DNA from: Smittia aterrima
Lineage: Eukaryota; Arthropoda; Insecta; Diptera; Chironomidae
NCBI GenBank assembly: GCA_033063855.1
Contig: CP093829.1
Coordinates: 13,361,537-13,425,536 of the forward strand
Reading direction: 5' to 3'
Length of the DNA: 64,000 nucleotides
Every line of letters begins with the position of its first letter. The stretch's first letter is position 1. The notes under the pieces are model-generated. The model worked only from the letters and a program-made list of their open reading frames with translations, was not told the origin of the DNA and ran no database searches. The translations under genes and the position numbers were made by a program. This document shows positions 34,677 to 48,634 of this stretch, in pieces.

Positions 34677-37600
34677 CTAAACCTCTTCATAGCTTTTACA
34701 CTGCGAAACTTGTGCCGACCAGTTGCCGTCATTTAAACACTTAGGTCGTTCCGGTGGCTGCCCATTTGCTCCGTATTCGATGAAGCCAGGACGACATTGA
34801 ACTGTGAAAAGGATTTAATCTCGATTATTGAAGAGGATTTAAAATGAATAAGTTACCCGTTAAGAAGTCACCCGGATCGTAGAAGAACTTCAAGGGTGCA
34901 ATTAGCCCGTTAGCTGGATCACCAGGATATGAGCATTGACTTCGACCTGTCAACGAGAATAAAAAAAATTTGATCAACCACAATCTATATGTAAAATTTC
35001 AATTAAATTTTGAAAAGGGTTTACATACATAAAGGCGGAGGATGCGACCATAACCCCGTTTCCGTGCAAACAATTGAACCTTCGCCGATTAGTAAATGTC
35101 CTTCATTGCAACTGAACGTTAGTAAAGCTCCAACTGCGTACCTTCGTTGTCCAAAAGCTCCGCTCGTTCCATCAATTTTTCCGTTATGGGGAATCAACGG
35201 CTGGGAACATTGAATCGCTGCAGTTGATGGGAAGGAAAGAATTTATTTTGGTTTTGCCAATTCTCTCTTTCAATCATCAAATTTTATTGCGAGACCCAAT
35301 TGCGCTTCAGTAGAACAAAACAAATTGGGATTTTTCTCACGTATTGTCAACTTACCTCGACATCTTGGAATCGGACCCGACCAATGACCGCTAGATAAAC
35401 ATTCTAAGTTCGGCGGGCCACTAAGACGATAACCTATGATGATGATGATGTTGTTAAATTGTGTAAGAAGTTTAAGATTCTTGAGAAATTACCCCACGAA
35501 CATGAAAACACAGCACGACCCCAAGCGCTCGTATTCAATTCAATTAAACTCAGATGTGGATCCTCAAGGAAAAGCGGTGGGCATTGAATTGGGATGCATG
35601 TTGGAGCAGGTGAAGACCAATTTCCTGAAAATTGAATAAACATTTTTTGAATACTAAAAGATAATTTTTTTCTTTTCGCACCTGAAGCCAAACAAGTTGC
35701 ATTTGCTGTTCCTTGAAGAATGTAGCCCATCGGACACCGATAAATCGCTCTTTGGCCTAACTTGATGCCTTCAAGTCGCAAGGATAACGGTAAATTTGGT
35801 TCCGTCAATGTTGGGCATTGTGAAACTGTCGTGAGAGAAGAAAAGAATGAAACGACTATCAATCATATTTGCCAAAGTTATTCAATGGAAGAGATGATTT
35901 ACTGGCAACTTGAATGTTGATGCTGTTTGTTAAGCCACGGGGAGAAGCGCACGTGTAAGTACCGGAGTCTTGTGGTTGAACATCTTTGATCGTCAATCGA
36001 TAACGAGAAGCTTTTTCATCGGGACTCCAACCTGAGGGGAAGAAATATGTTAACGGGTTGTAAATTTGCGCTGTGGATGGGAATCGAAAAGCAACGGGGA
36101 ATCGAGAAGTCATGGCAATGGCAGAGGTTCATGGGAAAATATTCACCTGTTTGATATTGACGGAACCATCCAGTCCATGTCCACTCAGGGCTTCCTTTGC
36201 GTCGAGGGTACATACAATCAAGATGAAGTGTCGAAGCTGGGAGAACAGCAAGAACCCCAGAAGGTTCGTAAGCCGCTGAACCAACGCCAACTTTAATTCT
36301 TATTGAAGGTGGACTATCATCGGAATAATTAGTTAGAAGTGTTGTTGGAACGCATTGAGGAAGCTTTGGAGCCCACAAGCCATTTGAGCAAAGTACTTTT
36401 GCTTCTCCAACAAGTTTGTAAAGTCCTAAATCTTCACAACGAGCTTGAAGAGTGTGTCCATGCGGGAGATCCCAGTTCAGAGTCTAACGAAGCAAAAGAT
36501 TTTTCTGTTAATGTGAACGTTTGAACTTTTCTTAAACTTACGACGGAGACGTTTTTGTAACTTAGAAGAAGATGCGGAGGAATTTGATCTACAACGCAAC
36601 GCCTATAAAGTGGCTCAAATTTCATTAGCCCAGCTTCACCTTCATCGGGTGCTGCGCAAAGCGGTCCCTGCCACATCCCATCGATGCATTTGATCTTACA
36701 TAATCGGTGAGTTCCTAGCGGACCAACTTCGGCTGAGATTCAGAAATAAGCCAGAAGACATGGTTCAATTCTCTTGTCGTGAAAAACTTTTCTCTTTCTT
36801 ACTAACCTGGAAAACGAACTTCACTGACCTCCCTGAAGATTCCTTGCTCTGGTGGCTCATCAATCTCCTCACTGATAAAACATTTTCAGAATGTAAGACA
36901 TCAATCGAAGCTGATGTCACTCACCTATCTCTTTCTTTTTCTTTCGATGGCTGTTCTTCTTCATCCGAATCAATTGTGTATGGTCCTTCTTCGTCTATTT
37001 GACCATGTGACTTTCTGTTTGAGGACGATTTCTTTGAATCGGAGGAGCTCTTGGGTCGGTTAAGCGCAGAAGTAGTTTTTCCTGCTAGAACATTTTCCAT
37101 TTTAATTGTCAGAATTTCCATTTTTTCTTCTTCTTCACTTACCGGATTTTCGTTTAACTCGCTTGTTGCTGCTTTTCGAGATTATATCTCCTTCATGAAA
37201 ACTGTTTTTACCCTCGAGCTCCTTCAACTCAGCAAGAATGTCTTCAAAGTCGTAGAGGTCTTTAACGAAAAAAAAATCATTTTAAGAAAATCATATGACA
37301 AACCAAGGACGGTTACCGTTGTTTTTGCCTCCGTCGAAGACTGACAGCGTGTCATTCTCGTTGAAAATGTTACCGACAACTTCTGAAGCGCTGAATACTT
37401 CATCCTGGGGATAATCCTCTTCCTGAAACTCAACGCTTCTCTTTGACAGCACTTTCTCATTATCAATATGTCTCATCGCCTTTTTATGGTGATTTCGCTT
37501 TTCTCTTTGGTTGTGATGATGATTGTGATGATGTTGCGAGCTGTCCGGGTGATTATAGTGCTGTTCTGCATCCTGAGTGGAAATGAGCTATCAAAATTGC

Positions 37601-40600
37601 TTCCTACTCAGACATGACAATGAATTTTACCTTTATGATGTCCTCGAACCAAAATGGATTTTCTTTAACCTTTGATGAATCTTTTTGTGCATTTCGATCA
37701 ATTTGCTCTCCGACATTGCTCTCAACATTGTCCTTTGTTTTTCCATCGACAAACTCTAAATCGCTAGTCGTGAAGTCCTGGGGTAAGTAGAGCTGGGTCG
37801 TTTCAAATGTTATGAATGGTTGTTCTGTGGTGTAGGACTTGAATTTACCGCGAGAAACTTTGAAGTCTGGTGGTGGACAACCAGTTACACCTTCTGTGAA
37901 AACGAATTAATCAAGCTTTGGAAACTTTCTTGTACTTCTCCCTCTTTGGTCATTACACGATAGCGGATCCATATGTCACTCAACAAAAGTCGTTCATTTT
38001 TAATTACGCTCGCGACGGTAAAGAAAAACTTTTAGACAGAATTTAACAGCGTGATTTAAAATGGAAATTTGCCTTGAGGGAATGGCGAACATTTATTAAC
38101 TTTCCCTGCCGTCGCATTTTCCTTTTATCAAACCGCACATTTCATTTTCAGAGAAAGAGCGGTTAAAACTTTTTATGGTGCGAAAAGAGTCGTCAAACTT
38201 CACCAGCGTCGAGGGTTGTTTATCAATGACGAAGTTCAACTCAAGTCGCACCACGCCAGAAAGTTTCTTTTCATACGTGATTTAGTCTCTTAACGAATGA
38301 AAGAAATTGTTGACAAGGCAGAAAATTGAAGTGTCGGAAGTCGTATAACAGAACGATGACAACAGGTTAATGAACATACGAAGTACGATTGCTGCCACAA
38401 AAGGCGAGCGGCAAGTGTGAAATTCTAATTAGTAGCACCGAGTGTGATTATGGATAAAACATGGCAATCTGTGTTACGAAATGTTGTTCAGCTTGAAGTG
38501 CTTTCTCAAATCCAGCATCGTATAAACTTTCTCGTTATTTGCTCAAGCCTCGTGGGAGTGAGAGAGGAAAAATGAACTGCTTGTTGTTATGTTTTATGTT
38601 GCTAGGCTTTGCAAAGGTGAAAATGACTCAGTCAGGTGTAAATAATTCAATTGCTGCCACATTAGCAGCATCGCAAGATAGGACGTGTATTTGCTAAGAT
38701 TCTTAACACGCTTGAACTATAAATGTGAACTAACAATGTGTTAATTAATTTCGATGTTTGTTGGGCTTAAACAAACTTTATGGAAATTATTTAATCATTA
38801 TGGTGTTTACAACGTAAACATTCGCCACCAAGCCGAATTAAAATTGCATCATCAGCCATTGACTAGGCGAGCTTCCATAATTTATTGCGTGAACTACACC
38901 CCACTTCAACAGCCGAAAGCTCATTTTAATTGCATGATTTTTTTATAAAGAACAGACTCGGACAAGTGTTAACGAGGATGCGGTTTGAAATTACTGTTGG
39001 CACAATCAATTAACCTCCCTCCCGTCAACAACAAAGAACGTAATTAATTGACGATTGTTAATTAAATTAAGTGTCGCACTGCTTTGCAAGAACGAGGAGG
39101 TGAATTGATCGTCGTCCTTTTTTGCCCGTAATTTAATTTAATTGTTGTTTTCATCTCGTATTGAACTCTCAACGACAAAAGCGACGAAGGCCACCCGGAT
39201 TTAATTGAAAATTTAAATATTATTTCGTCTCGATAGCCTGGCAAATGAATTCATTTGAAAGTTAAGCGAGAATTGTAAGGTGGATTGGGTGAAAATATTA
39301 GCATAAGCTTTCGGTAGACTGAGAAGATTGAAGAGACGATTTCTGCTTCAGAAATCATCAACCTCTCCGTTTATGTTTGCATCGATTTTGAAAAATACCT
39401 CTTTAGCATTCGAGCGAAGGTTTTCTCTTAGAACAAAATTAATTTAAGCAAGGTGATTACACTTTTCGTTCACATTTTCGAGTATTTCGTGAAAAGTCAT
39501 GAATTTTCATTTTGAACATTCCCGCTTCAGTTGCAAAAACATATTTCAATAAGTAAACAGGTAAAAGAAGATATTAAGCAAAAGCTGGGTAAGAAGAAAG
39601 GAGGTTTCATGTGCACTTCTTAATTATGCAAAAGCTTGGCAAATTCGAATGTGGTTAAAGAAAAATCAATTATAAAATTGTAACTTTTGAAATATTAGAA
39701 GAAGATTGAATTATTGCGTATGTGAAATCTAAAATTTTCCCTCAACTTCTTGACCTTTCTATTATCTATTTATCTTTGATCAAAATTAACTTAATATTGA
39801 TTACTACCATAATCGGTGTCCTTCTTTTATTTTAAAATTGCAATTAATGAAATTCTAAGCCTTCTGCGAGACAATACTATCCGGACTTCGTTTCCCTTAA
39901 AAACAAAGCTAAGAGGAAGAACCAAGTCTCCAAAGTTTTGGAGTGAATGAATAGAAAATTTATGTTCGGATTTAATTATGTGTTGATAAGGAGTCGCCTC
40001 AAGTTGAGGGCGTTGGAAAAATTTAAAAGGGGATGGGACAAGAATGCAAAATTTTTATAAAAATTTCTCAGGCACGAAAAGATTCTCGTCTATTTTCCTT
40101 TTATGCTATTTTCATTTTGTTTTGCTTTGCTCTGACTACAAAAGCTTTTTCCTTCATGAAGGGGTGGCGTGTAGAAGGATCGGAGAATAGCTGGAAGCTT
40201 TATCTGTCAAAGAAGGGTGGGAGTGGAAATAAACAAACAAATTTTAAATGGCAACGTGGGAAAGAGAGAGAGAAGAAACGAGCTTGCATGTTTCTAAGAC
40301 AGAACTTGAGATATTCAGTAGCAGACGAGCATTCTTTTGCTGCCCTGTAGAGTATTGTGAGCGCTAGAGAGTGAAATTGCTTTAAAATTATGTTCACCGT
40401 TTCGTTAGATATTTAAATATTTTGCTTTGAAGAGTCAGTAATCTGAGTAAAATTAAATATTTCTCCATTATGCTAAGCGTTAAGAGCAGTCATTAGGATC
40501 GTTTGTTCTGAATTAAAAACGGATTAACTGCGCTAGGTACTTGGTTGCATTTGTGTTCAAACAGAAGATGAAATGAATCTTTGATGTCAAAGAAAAACTT

Positions 40601-41372
40601 AATTATTTTTGTACAATACTTTATAAAGAACTCAACGAGTAGTGAAAAACGAATTCCGCTTCCTTTTTAACGAGCTAAAAAGCTTTGCAATCCCTCGAAT
40701 TACAAATTAATTCCGAAGCATAATGACATTCGCTAAATTTTAATTACGAAAGCTCTTTGTAAAAAACGCATTTGACAAATTGGTAAACTCCTCTCGCGGA
40801 AATTGAAAATTAAACTTGGAGAATTGAAATTGGAAAAACTTTTTCCTCTATCCCTCACAGTGTTTGCTGTTGCATTTTAAATTATTAGACTTTCTGAAGT
40901 TTTCATGTGAGAAACTGCAATGCACTTTAAGCGAAGTGTGAGATGATCGAAGGAAAGGAAAGAAAAAAGTTTTCCACCTCGGGATGGTGCAAATTTGCAC
41001 AACGAAATTGATTCATTCCACAGCTGTTGAATAATTTCGTATCAAAGGTAAAGTAGAAAAAGTTTGCAAAAATAAAAATGTATAACAACTATCCATCTTT
41101 CCATCCTCAAAGAAATATTGAGAAAAAGGGAAACATTGAAGGATCTCACTTAGAAAAGTGGACACTTTAGGGTTTTTCACATACACTGCTCCCAAGCGAC
41201 TCGTTCAAGCCGACGAACGTAAAGCTTTATTATCAAGATGTGAAAAATGATCATTACCTGGTTCCAAAGTCGTCGTTGATGCTGCCGTTGTTTGCTCATC
41301 AGCATTTATGAATCTCGCATGAATTGCGATAACAATCAGTAAGATTCCATTTAGTGACAAATTGTTGAACAT
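34677..41372 (-). CDS. hig: hikaru genki (hig): secreted synaptic protein with Ig and sushi domains
   Basis: Fifteen exons joined in frame (796 aa): 41372-41258, 37893-37631, 37572-37317, 37259-37143, 37084-36925, 36871-36807, 36732-36542, 36483-36147, 36031-35903, 35825-35682, 35624-35493, 35433-35356, 35217-35029, 34946-34857, 34801-34677. Exon 1 encodes a signal peptide. Residues 40-325 are low-complexity, acidic and His-rich. The conserved part starts at VGPLGTHRLCKIKC. One sushi-like module (about 365-440), an Ig domain (about 455-545, DSGTYTCASPRG) and four sushi/CCP domains (QCPTL, QCPPL, QCSQPL, QCSYPG starts) follow, as in fly Hig. Fly Hig is a synaptic-cleft matrix protein at cholinergic synapses. 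An ATG 75 bp upstream (41447) is in frame; I chose 41372 because it puts the signal sequence at the N-terminus. Confidence 0.92.
37894..41257 (-). other. hig intron 1, nothing else recognised
   Basis: 3.4-kb intron between the signal-peptide exon (CCAG|GTAATG) and exon 2 (TTTTCACAG). Phase 1 is kept on both sides. Open frames here (for instance plus 40033-40350) show no domain or splice support. Long first introns often carry enhancers, but I see no specific element. Confidence 0.6.
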
Positions 41373-44300
41373 TTTATCCGATTGCAAAGCTTCACTGCCG
41401 GATGAAACTTTTGTCTTTTCTATTGAATTGCGAATCCCTTGATGCAAATTACTATTTGCTTAATATTCAGTTTCGCTATTGTTCTGAGATGAATGTGAAT
41501 ATATTTCTATTCAACTTTCGAGATCATTTCACGTTGCATTCATTCACATTCTCGAGATGTCGTCGAGCTTCGCACTTGAAGCAAATGTCTCTTCGTGTTC
41601 TGCCTAAGGAAGGAAAGCGAGAAGTTCCACATGAATTCGTTTTACATCACAGAAACATTTGTTCTCGCGATTCTCAAGCGATTGTGTTAATTCAGACGAG
41701 CTTTTCCCCGAATTTTCTTTTTATTGCTTTCTTAAGACGGATTTTATTGTTTCGAGAGAACTTTCTCCATTCGTTTCACATACTCTCATGACAAGGATTT
41801 AATTTACATGCAAATTATTGATAACCTTCTTTACATCCGACCTGTATCGTTCCTCCTCGTTTTCACATTCAACACTTATGCTTGAAGCAGTAGAGGTAGA
41901 AAATTTATGCTTCGCTAAAAACATAAAAAGTACTTTTCACAATTTTCCGCTGCCGTCTCTCAGCTCGAGGAGTTTTATTGCCGTTTTACTTTCATCGGAA
42001 AGATATTTCACTTCTTTTCGTTGTTGAGGAAAGAGGGGCAAACACAAAGAAAGCCTTTCGCTGAGTGGATTTTAAATGAAATTTGGAAAACTGGCTTTAG
42101 CTTTCATCTTGAAATCTTCACGGTTTCCTTTTCATCATTAAGCTCTCAAAGCTTAATTATGAAGAAAGTTACTCTTGAAGAACATTGGTTTAATCAAGAA
42201 AAAGTTCATGCTTTGTCTCCTCTTCTTTCATCATCAAATCGTTCAACGAGCTAACAACATAAAACTTTCATTCATTTCCGTGCAAGCATTAAAGCTTCAT
42301 AATTAAAACACACCGCGGAAATGTGGCTTGCTGATGATGTTCAGCGGAAAATTGCGTTCTAATTTTGCAAGGGAGTGAGAGAAATGAATTTACGAAACTC
42401 GCATTTGAAATTGGCTTCGAACGACTTAATTGGATTAATGTGAATATTCAATTTTGGGTCTTTTCAATCCAAACCAGAGCGAAAATTCGTATAATCCCTG
42501 ATCTGGGCAATTTAAATAGACAACTAGCTGCCACACATTTAGTTTAAACTTTTCTAAACTTTCACTACACTCGCACGATTCCAATCAACTGAAACCGAAT
42601 TAATATTCAATGTGAGGAGAAGAAGTCAGAAAGTTCTTATCCGGAGGACAAATAAAATTGGAAGGAAAGCGTCTTTCACTTGTCTGAACATTTGTATCAT
42701 AAGAGAATCGTGAAAAAGCGTCTGAGATGCACACAAACTTAGTTTTCTTCACAACAACACAAAATGGAGCCTCGATATATGCTGGTGCGTTCAATATTTT
42801 TGATGTTCGCGTAATCCACGACTGATGAAGACTGAAGAGATTTTCTCAGATTATTGTTGATTATATTTGGTTGAGGAAAGCATTTCGTGAGAGAATTTGC
42901 GAGTGAAAGTGAAATATTTCGCTCTGGACAGGCGCAGTTCTATTGCAAGTTTCGGGAGAGGAAAAAGGCTTTATGTGAATATTTGATGTATTTTTGTTTG
43001 TTCATAATACAACAAAGTTTCAACACCGTTCGATTTATGAGTGATGACTCCACTCCTAACATCAAAAGATCAAATAGCTTTAATTTCAAACAACCACTTT
43101 AAAGCTCTCGATAGAGCTTTGTAATGAGAGCTTTTACTGTCACTCAATGGAAGCGAATAAATATTGAGCTATCGTGGCGGAATCGACTCCAAAACAAACA
43201 AAGGAAGAGTCAACAATAAACACACTAAAATTTGTAAAACATCGAGGAAAAAACAAACATTTTTTTTTGCGATTTGAAATAAAACACTTTTTCTTTTTTC
43301 GACTGCTTTATTTTTTATTTTTTTGTGCTGTTTAAATGATTTTAACCGACGAATCACCGACTCACTCCAACCGACGACTATTGGCAAAAGGCGAAGGAAA
43401 ACGACAGCTGTTGAAATCGAATAAAAAAACTCTCCTGGAAGGGAATATTTCATGTTTAAGTTGTTGGTTCGGTTTTTGCGGCCCCTGGCATCAACGATAA
43501 GGCCTCAGATCGACTAATGAAATGTAAAATGATTAATTAGAGAAACGTGCGAGGCTGACTGATGTTGCTTTGCGTGATTCGAGATTCCTTACAAGGATCC
43601 AAATGTGTTTTTCATTCCTCACGCTTCATTTAGCAAAATTTTCATTCAAATTTACATCGGTTGCTGCTGTTGATGAAAAGGTTTAATAAGGCACAAAACA
43701 GGAAATTGATTTACGAGTTAACTGATGAGAGCAAGGTAACCTTTCATTGCCGTTTCCAATCGATATATTCAGAGATAAATGGCTCAAACGTTCTCTTTGA
43801 TGCCGTGTTGAACAGGAAAAAATGTTGCAAAAGGAAGTTAAGGTAAATTAGCAAAGAATGTGCTTTAAATTTTTGGGTCTTAAGCTAAACCATCGACTTT
43901 TTATCTACTCCCGACTGTGATGCCAATTCAATAAGGTTCCATTAATTTCGATGTGGAACTTCACATCGTGTATTTTCAATTTGCCGCTTTTCTCCCTTCT
44001 GAAGTATTTCAATTTCGAGAAAATTCCTCGACAGCAAATACGAATGTAGATTTCTTGTTTACTCTCGCAAAAAAACGCCCACACTCACACCTTCCGTCAC
44101 TTTACATAAATTTGCTTTCATACGCATCCTTGTGCCTCGTGTCATAACAAACTCAAAACATGAGCACTTGAGAAGTTTTCTTCTCATTCTATCATCGATT
44201 GAGCTGTTTACCTTTGACTCGACTTGCATGCATAATGCTTCAGCTCCATTAAGGCTTCTTTTTGATGAAGCGTTGTATATGAGTGGCTTGGCACTTTCAC

Positions 44301-45025
44301 GGTTTGAAGTTACTTCAAGTCAGGATTTTCCTTGTTGTGGTTAGCACATTACGGCTTTCAAGGAAACTTTTGCATGCTTTTGTCGCTTTTCCTCTAACCC
44401 CACCGTAATCAATTATAATTCGTAAGAGCTTCAGGAAAAGGTCTTTTCAAAAATCTTGAAGTAGAGCAAGATTCGCCAATAAAATTTCAATTATACTGTA
44501 TTGGAGACTGAATCCATCACGCCGAGTTTTGCAAACTTTCGCTCTTTTATTATCTCAACTGTCAATTAGTCTAAAACCAAAGAAGCTGAATAGGAAAATA
44601 TTAGGTTCTGGTATGGAAGAAAAATATAATTAATCGATCCGAACACCGAGATTTCCTTTGAAGCGTAAAACAAATTCATTATGGTCACGATCTCCTTTTT
44701 CTCTCTTTTCGCATTTCAAACTAAAGTTATAATAATCGCTACGAGCCTCAGATGTGACCATTGATAGTGTCAGATGGCTCTGGTTGCCGATTAATTTATG
44801 CTCGTTCAAAACATTTTCCATGAGCCATTACGAGTCCAGTTTTGCGGCTTTCAGGATTCAATTAGTGCCGAACCAAAATGATAACATGCAATAATGAACT
44901 AATCGGAGGCTGCTAACTGATTAATTAATTTCAATTTAGACCGCTTCCGGCTCCTGCTTTTGTTTCATTCTGCAGCTGACTTGTTCGGCTAACGTTAATT
45001 GAGATTCATGAGGGATGATGAGTGC

Positions 45026-45056
45026 GAGAGAAAGAGAAAGAGAGAGAGAGAGAAAG
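45026..45056 (+). repeat. GA/GAAA microsatellite
   Basis: About 31 bp of GAGA/GAAA repeats, ending in an uninterrupted (AG)8-like run. GA tracts can bind GAGA-factor-type proteins in flies, but position alone gives no function here. Confidence 0.8.
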
Positions 45057-47683
45057 CCGGAAAACAACTTTTTTTTTGAATTCAAATGGTGTTCGAGACC
45101 TTTTGTTTTGGCCAAAACTTTTGGCATTCAGCTTGTTGGCTTCCTTGCATCTCATGGAATCTGAGATTAATTGAAATTTACAGCTCGAAGAGTTGTGTTG
45201 TACGAGTAAAAGCTTTCTTTTATAGCCACAGCTATGGTAACACTCAATATGTGTAATCAACAATGACTCGGACATTCGTTGCAATTGCGGATGCCAATGC
45301 AGCTCTCGACGAAAACACTCGTCACTGGCGACAATAATATTTCACCTAGAGGGGAGTTGATGGAGATTTATGGACTCGAAGCTTCATCGTCAAGTGTTGT
45401 GATGTTTAATATAAGAAAAGCTCGTCGAATATTAAGATTAATCATTTTCACACGAGTCCCTTGTTCGTTTATCTCACTAGAAAAACATTTTTCCATTTCC
45501 ACTTTTGTGATTTAGTGGTAAAAGTACGCGCAGATGTGTCGGAGAGAGTTACAGTTGGCAATTTCAGTAGCTGAAAATTTCATTTTACTGCTCTCACTCT
45601 TATCAACAAAATGCATCCTGAAAAGTTGCGGAGATTGCATAAGAACTTTTTTGTGCTGATGTTTATTCGAACACGCAGTTAGATCGCTCGATTCAGTAGA
45701 TTTGATGAAAAGCTCACACAAAAACCACAGAGAGCTAAGCGCATCTCTTGCAGTTTGCGAAACAAAATAAGCAAACGTGAGTCATAAAAACCTCAAACAA
45801 TTTTTTCTCTTGCATAGCAACTTTAAATAATTAATTCAACTGAAACAGGACTTTGTTACGTCTGAATAAATCTCGCATCGCTTCAGCGACAAGGAAAACT
45901 TTTCGCTTTTGCAATTTTTCAAAGGGAAGAGCAGCAACCGCAGAGTTAAAAAGCTCTCAGCGTGAATCAAGTCGCAGCTCTTGCCAAAAATATCTGCACA
46001 AACGTCAATTTTTGCTTTGCGCTTTCTCTTTTGTTTTTGAAGTTTCTAAAGAGGCATGAATACTTTTATTACACAACAAACTACAGTCGTTTTTGATTGA
46101 AAATTGTGAAAGGGTTGGCAAGGAAATGAGACAAAACCGGAAAAGTGACCAGTTGAACAAGTCCTAAGAATTCGCATTGATCAAAATGAGGTTTCGACCC
46201 TAATACTTAATACTCTTGTCCCTTCTTAAGAAAATCAAATACTTCTCGAGCTTTTCTCTTCCTTCATGCAATTTAAATTTCATCCAAATGAAACGTGGTC
46301 GACGTGTCAACAAACGACATTGATGCTTATATGTGTCGTTTGAGAAGAGAAGCAAAGTGATTATGCAAAGCGATATCGCAAGAGCGCTTCAAGTTCAAGG
46401 TTAGAGAGACTCCGCTACGTGCCGTGATATGTAAAAGCTTTGGAACAACTGACCCGGCAAGTGAATTCTATTTTATTTTGAAGTTGTAATGGAACACAAA
46501 CTAAATTTATTTTCCACTTGCATTTTGAAGCGAGTTAATTTCAATTTTAACTAGCACGAATGTCGTTCACGTTGCTCGAGGATTATTGTTGGAAAAAGTT
46601 TCCATGGAGTAAAACAAATTTGACACAAAGCGGAAGTGAACGAGACCAACGAACGTGCGGATGAATGTTTAACTAGAAAATAACACAAAACAAGCTTATA
46701 CCGGTTCGATATCGGATCAAATAAAGGGATTTCTCTACTTCACAATTTTGTCCTTCACTAAAACTACCTTTAAAACTCCAGCGGTTGAGTTAGCGACTAA
46801 CAACTTCAGACGACAAAACGAAAATGCCAGAAACTTGCAAAATGTTTCGAAGCATCTCGTCAAATGCCGTTTCGCGCTCCAACGTCACTAGGGCTATTGA
46901 ACTTGACATCGAAAGAGCATCAGTTAGCAAACCAACGGCTTTTTTGATGCAAGAATGCGAGAAATGTGGAAATCATTTTACCAAGGCTAAAACTTCTTAA
47001 TTAAAAACCTTCGGAAATCATTTCGGAAAGAAACTTGTGATTTTAAAAGGCTTTCCGGAAATTTCTTTCTCTTTGACTTGATGGCATTGCATAAATCTTC
47101 GCAAATTGAAACAGTAACTCGAACATTATGTTAATTGATATTTAGTCATGCAAATTGTGTCGCGCGTCTGTTGTTTATTGAGTGAACAAGTAATTAGTGG
47201 CAGACTTCATTTATTCAACTTGAACTTTTAGTTTTGCTCATTCAAAATGTGGAGTCTCTCACTTCACCTATTTCTACTCTCCATAATGGCTCATAAATCA
47301 AAGGCGCTTAGATGTTTGCACATTCGAGACTGTTAGTCGTTAAATCAATCATCTCTCTTTCTGTTGTCTCTGAACATCAATAAATCTACTTAATGATGTA
47401 ATTCCCCTTCTACGCAGCTCGAACGTGATGGTTAAGCTTTCAGTCTACCGGGGGCAATAACACTGAAGTGTTCGTTACGTAACGCATTGTCAATCAAGTG
47501 AAGGAAAGGTTCGAAGAGAAATTGGTCAATCGGATTGATAATGAGCATCCCCAGTAGAAGAGTAAAGGTTAACGCTGTCGACCACATAAATTAAGCCACA
47601 ATTTGACGGTTCAATGGCAACGTATTTGTCATTCAAAAGACGAAACTACAGAGAAGATTATGTTTTCAATAGCAAAAGCTCGA

Positions 47684-47695
47684 TTTATTTTTATT
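47684..47695 (-). terminator. Overlapping AATAAA signals of the cuticle protein gene
   Basis: Two adjacent AATAAA hexamers on the minus strand, about 120-130 bp beyond the stop codon. Confidence 0.5.
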
Positions 47696-47815
47696 TTTCT
47701 TTGTCATTTTGGTCCTACGGTTTAAATTAAGCTTATGAATTATGAGGAGAGAAAGATTAGAAAGGGCGAAAGGAAGGAAGGCGAATAATGTTTGACATAA
47801 ATCTAAATCTTTTTC

Positions 47816-48302
47816 TTAATATTCCTGTGGTGGGTGGTCTCTGATGTAAGCCAGTGCTCTCTCGATGTATTCTGGAATTGCTGGAGGGACGGGAATAGCA
47901 TCCCCTGAAGCTCTGTATCCCTATGTTTAAAAAAGAATGGTTTTAAATTTAAAATATCCTTCCAAGTATGTCTAATCGATTTCTTACATTCTCATCGGCT
48001 GTGTATTGAATGTTAACGGGTACACCATCTGGGGAAATATAGTTGTAAGATCCTGTTGCTACCTCTCCTCCAACTCCTGATTCTTCTGCGTTAATTCCAT
48101 TTGATGTGCGCCACACATAGCTATAAGTTCCATCGGGATTCACTAATTGATTTTGTTCAAGTACAATTGCGTCTTGGTCTTGAGCATACGACATGACGAG
48201 ACATACTGAGAGAACCGTTAAAGCGATCTAAGGAGATGATAAGTTGTCATAATCTTTTGAGTAATGAGCTTTCATATCAAAATTACTTACCAAAAATTTC
48301 AT
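47816..48302 (-). CDS. Cuticle protein with chitin-binding RR (Rebers-Riddiford) domain
   Basis: Three exons: 48302-48291, 48227-47988, 47920-47816 (118 aa). The first exon encodes only MKFL, the usual arrangement of insect cuticle genes, where a tiny signal-peptide exon is followed by an intron. The signal peptide spans about residues 1-19. The RR-1-type consensus is clear: GTYSYVWRTSNGINAEESG, then GSYNYISPDGVPVNIQYTADENGY. The C-terminus (PVPPAIPEYIERALAYIRD) matches larval/pupal cuticle proteins. The protein binds chitin in the exoskeleton. A TATA box about 80 bp upstream fits hormone-timed strong expression. Confidence 0.92.
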
Positions 48303-48379
48303 ATTTAAGCTGATTTGAGATGATCTTTAAGACTTGAGAATCTGTAACTGACTACGAATATTGTCTCATCTTTCGCGAT

Positions 48380-48387
48380 CTTTTATA
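48380..48387 (-). promoter_or_regulatory. TATA box of the cuticle protein gene
   Basis: TATAAAAG on the minus strand, 78-85 bp upstream of the ATG at 48302. It is the same octamer found at the two chitin-binding genes on the left. Confidence 0.65.
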
Positions 48388-48634
48388 CTTCGCTTTTTTC
48401 GGTTCATTTCTTCATCACACATATTTTATGACGCTGCTTCTGAATCGTCCTCTCTTTCATGCATTGGCTTCTAACACGTTTGACGTAACAAAGCACGAGA
48501 GTGAGCGAAGCGATAGTTTTGCAATTTTTTTTATCGCTGTCTAAAATATTTGACCATTGGTATGTTGATGATTCGACTAATTCGTTTATTTGTAACTGAA
48601 ACTCTTTTCTAGTCGAGTTTCTGCATTTTTTCGA

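Larger units (their letters stand above)
41373..47815. other. Gene-poor region upstream of hig
   Basis: 6.4 kb in which I find no convincing coding exon on either strand. Its left end should contain the hig promoter and 5' UTR. The only repeat noted is the GA-rich microsatellite at 45026-45056. The right end holds the 3' UTR of the cuticle gene, with minus-strand AATAAA copies at 47684-47695. Short open frames lack motifs. Confidence 0.55.

Noticed and set aside
40033..40350. 105-codon plus-strand frame in hig intron 1
   Set aside because: Composition follows the local base bias and no motif is present.
43169..43453. 94-codon minus-strand frame with hydrophobic ends
   Set aside because: Hydrophobic parts come from T-rich DNA; no signal peptide architecture, promoter or poly(A) signal fits.
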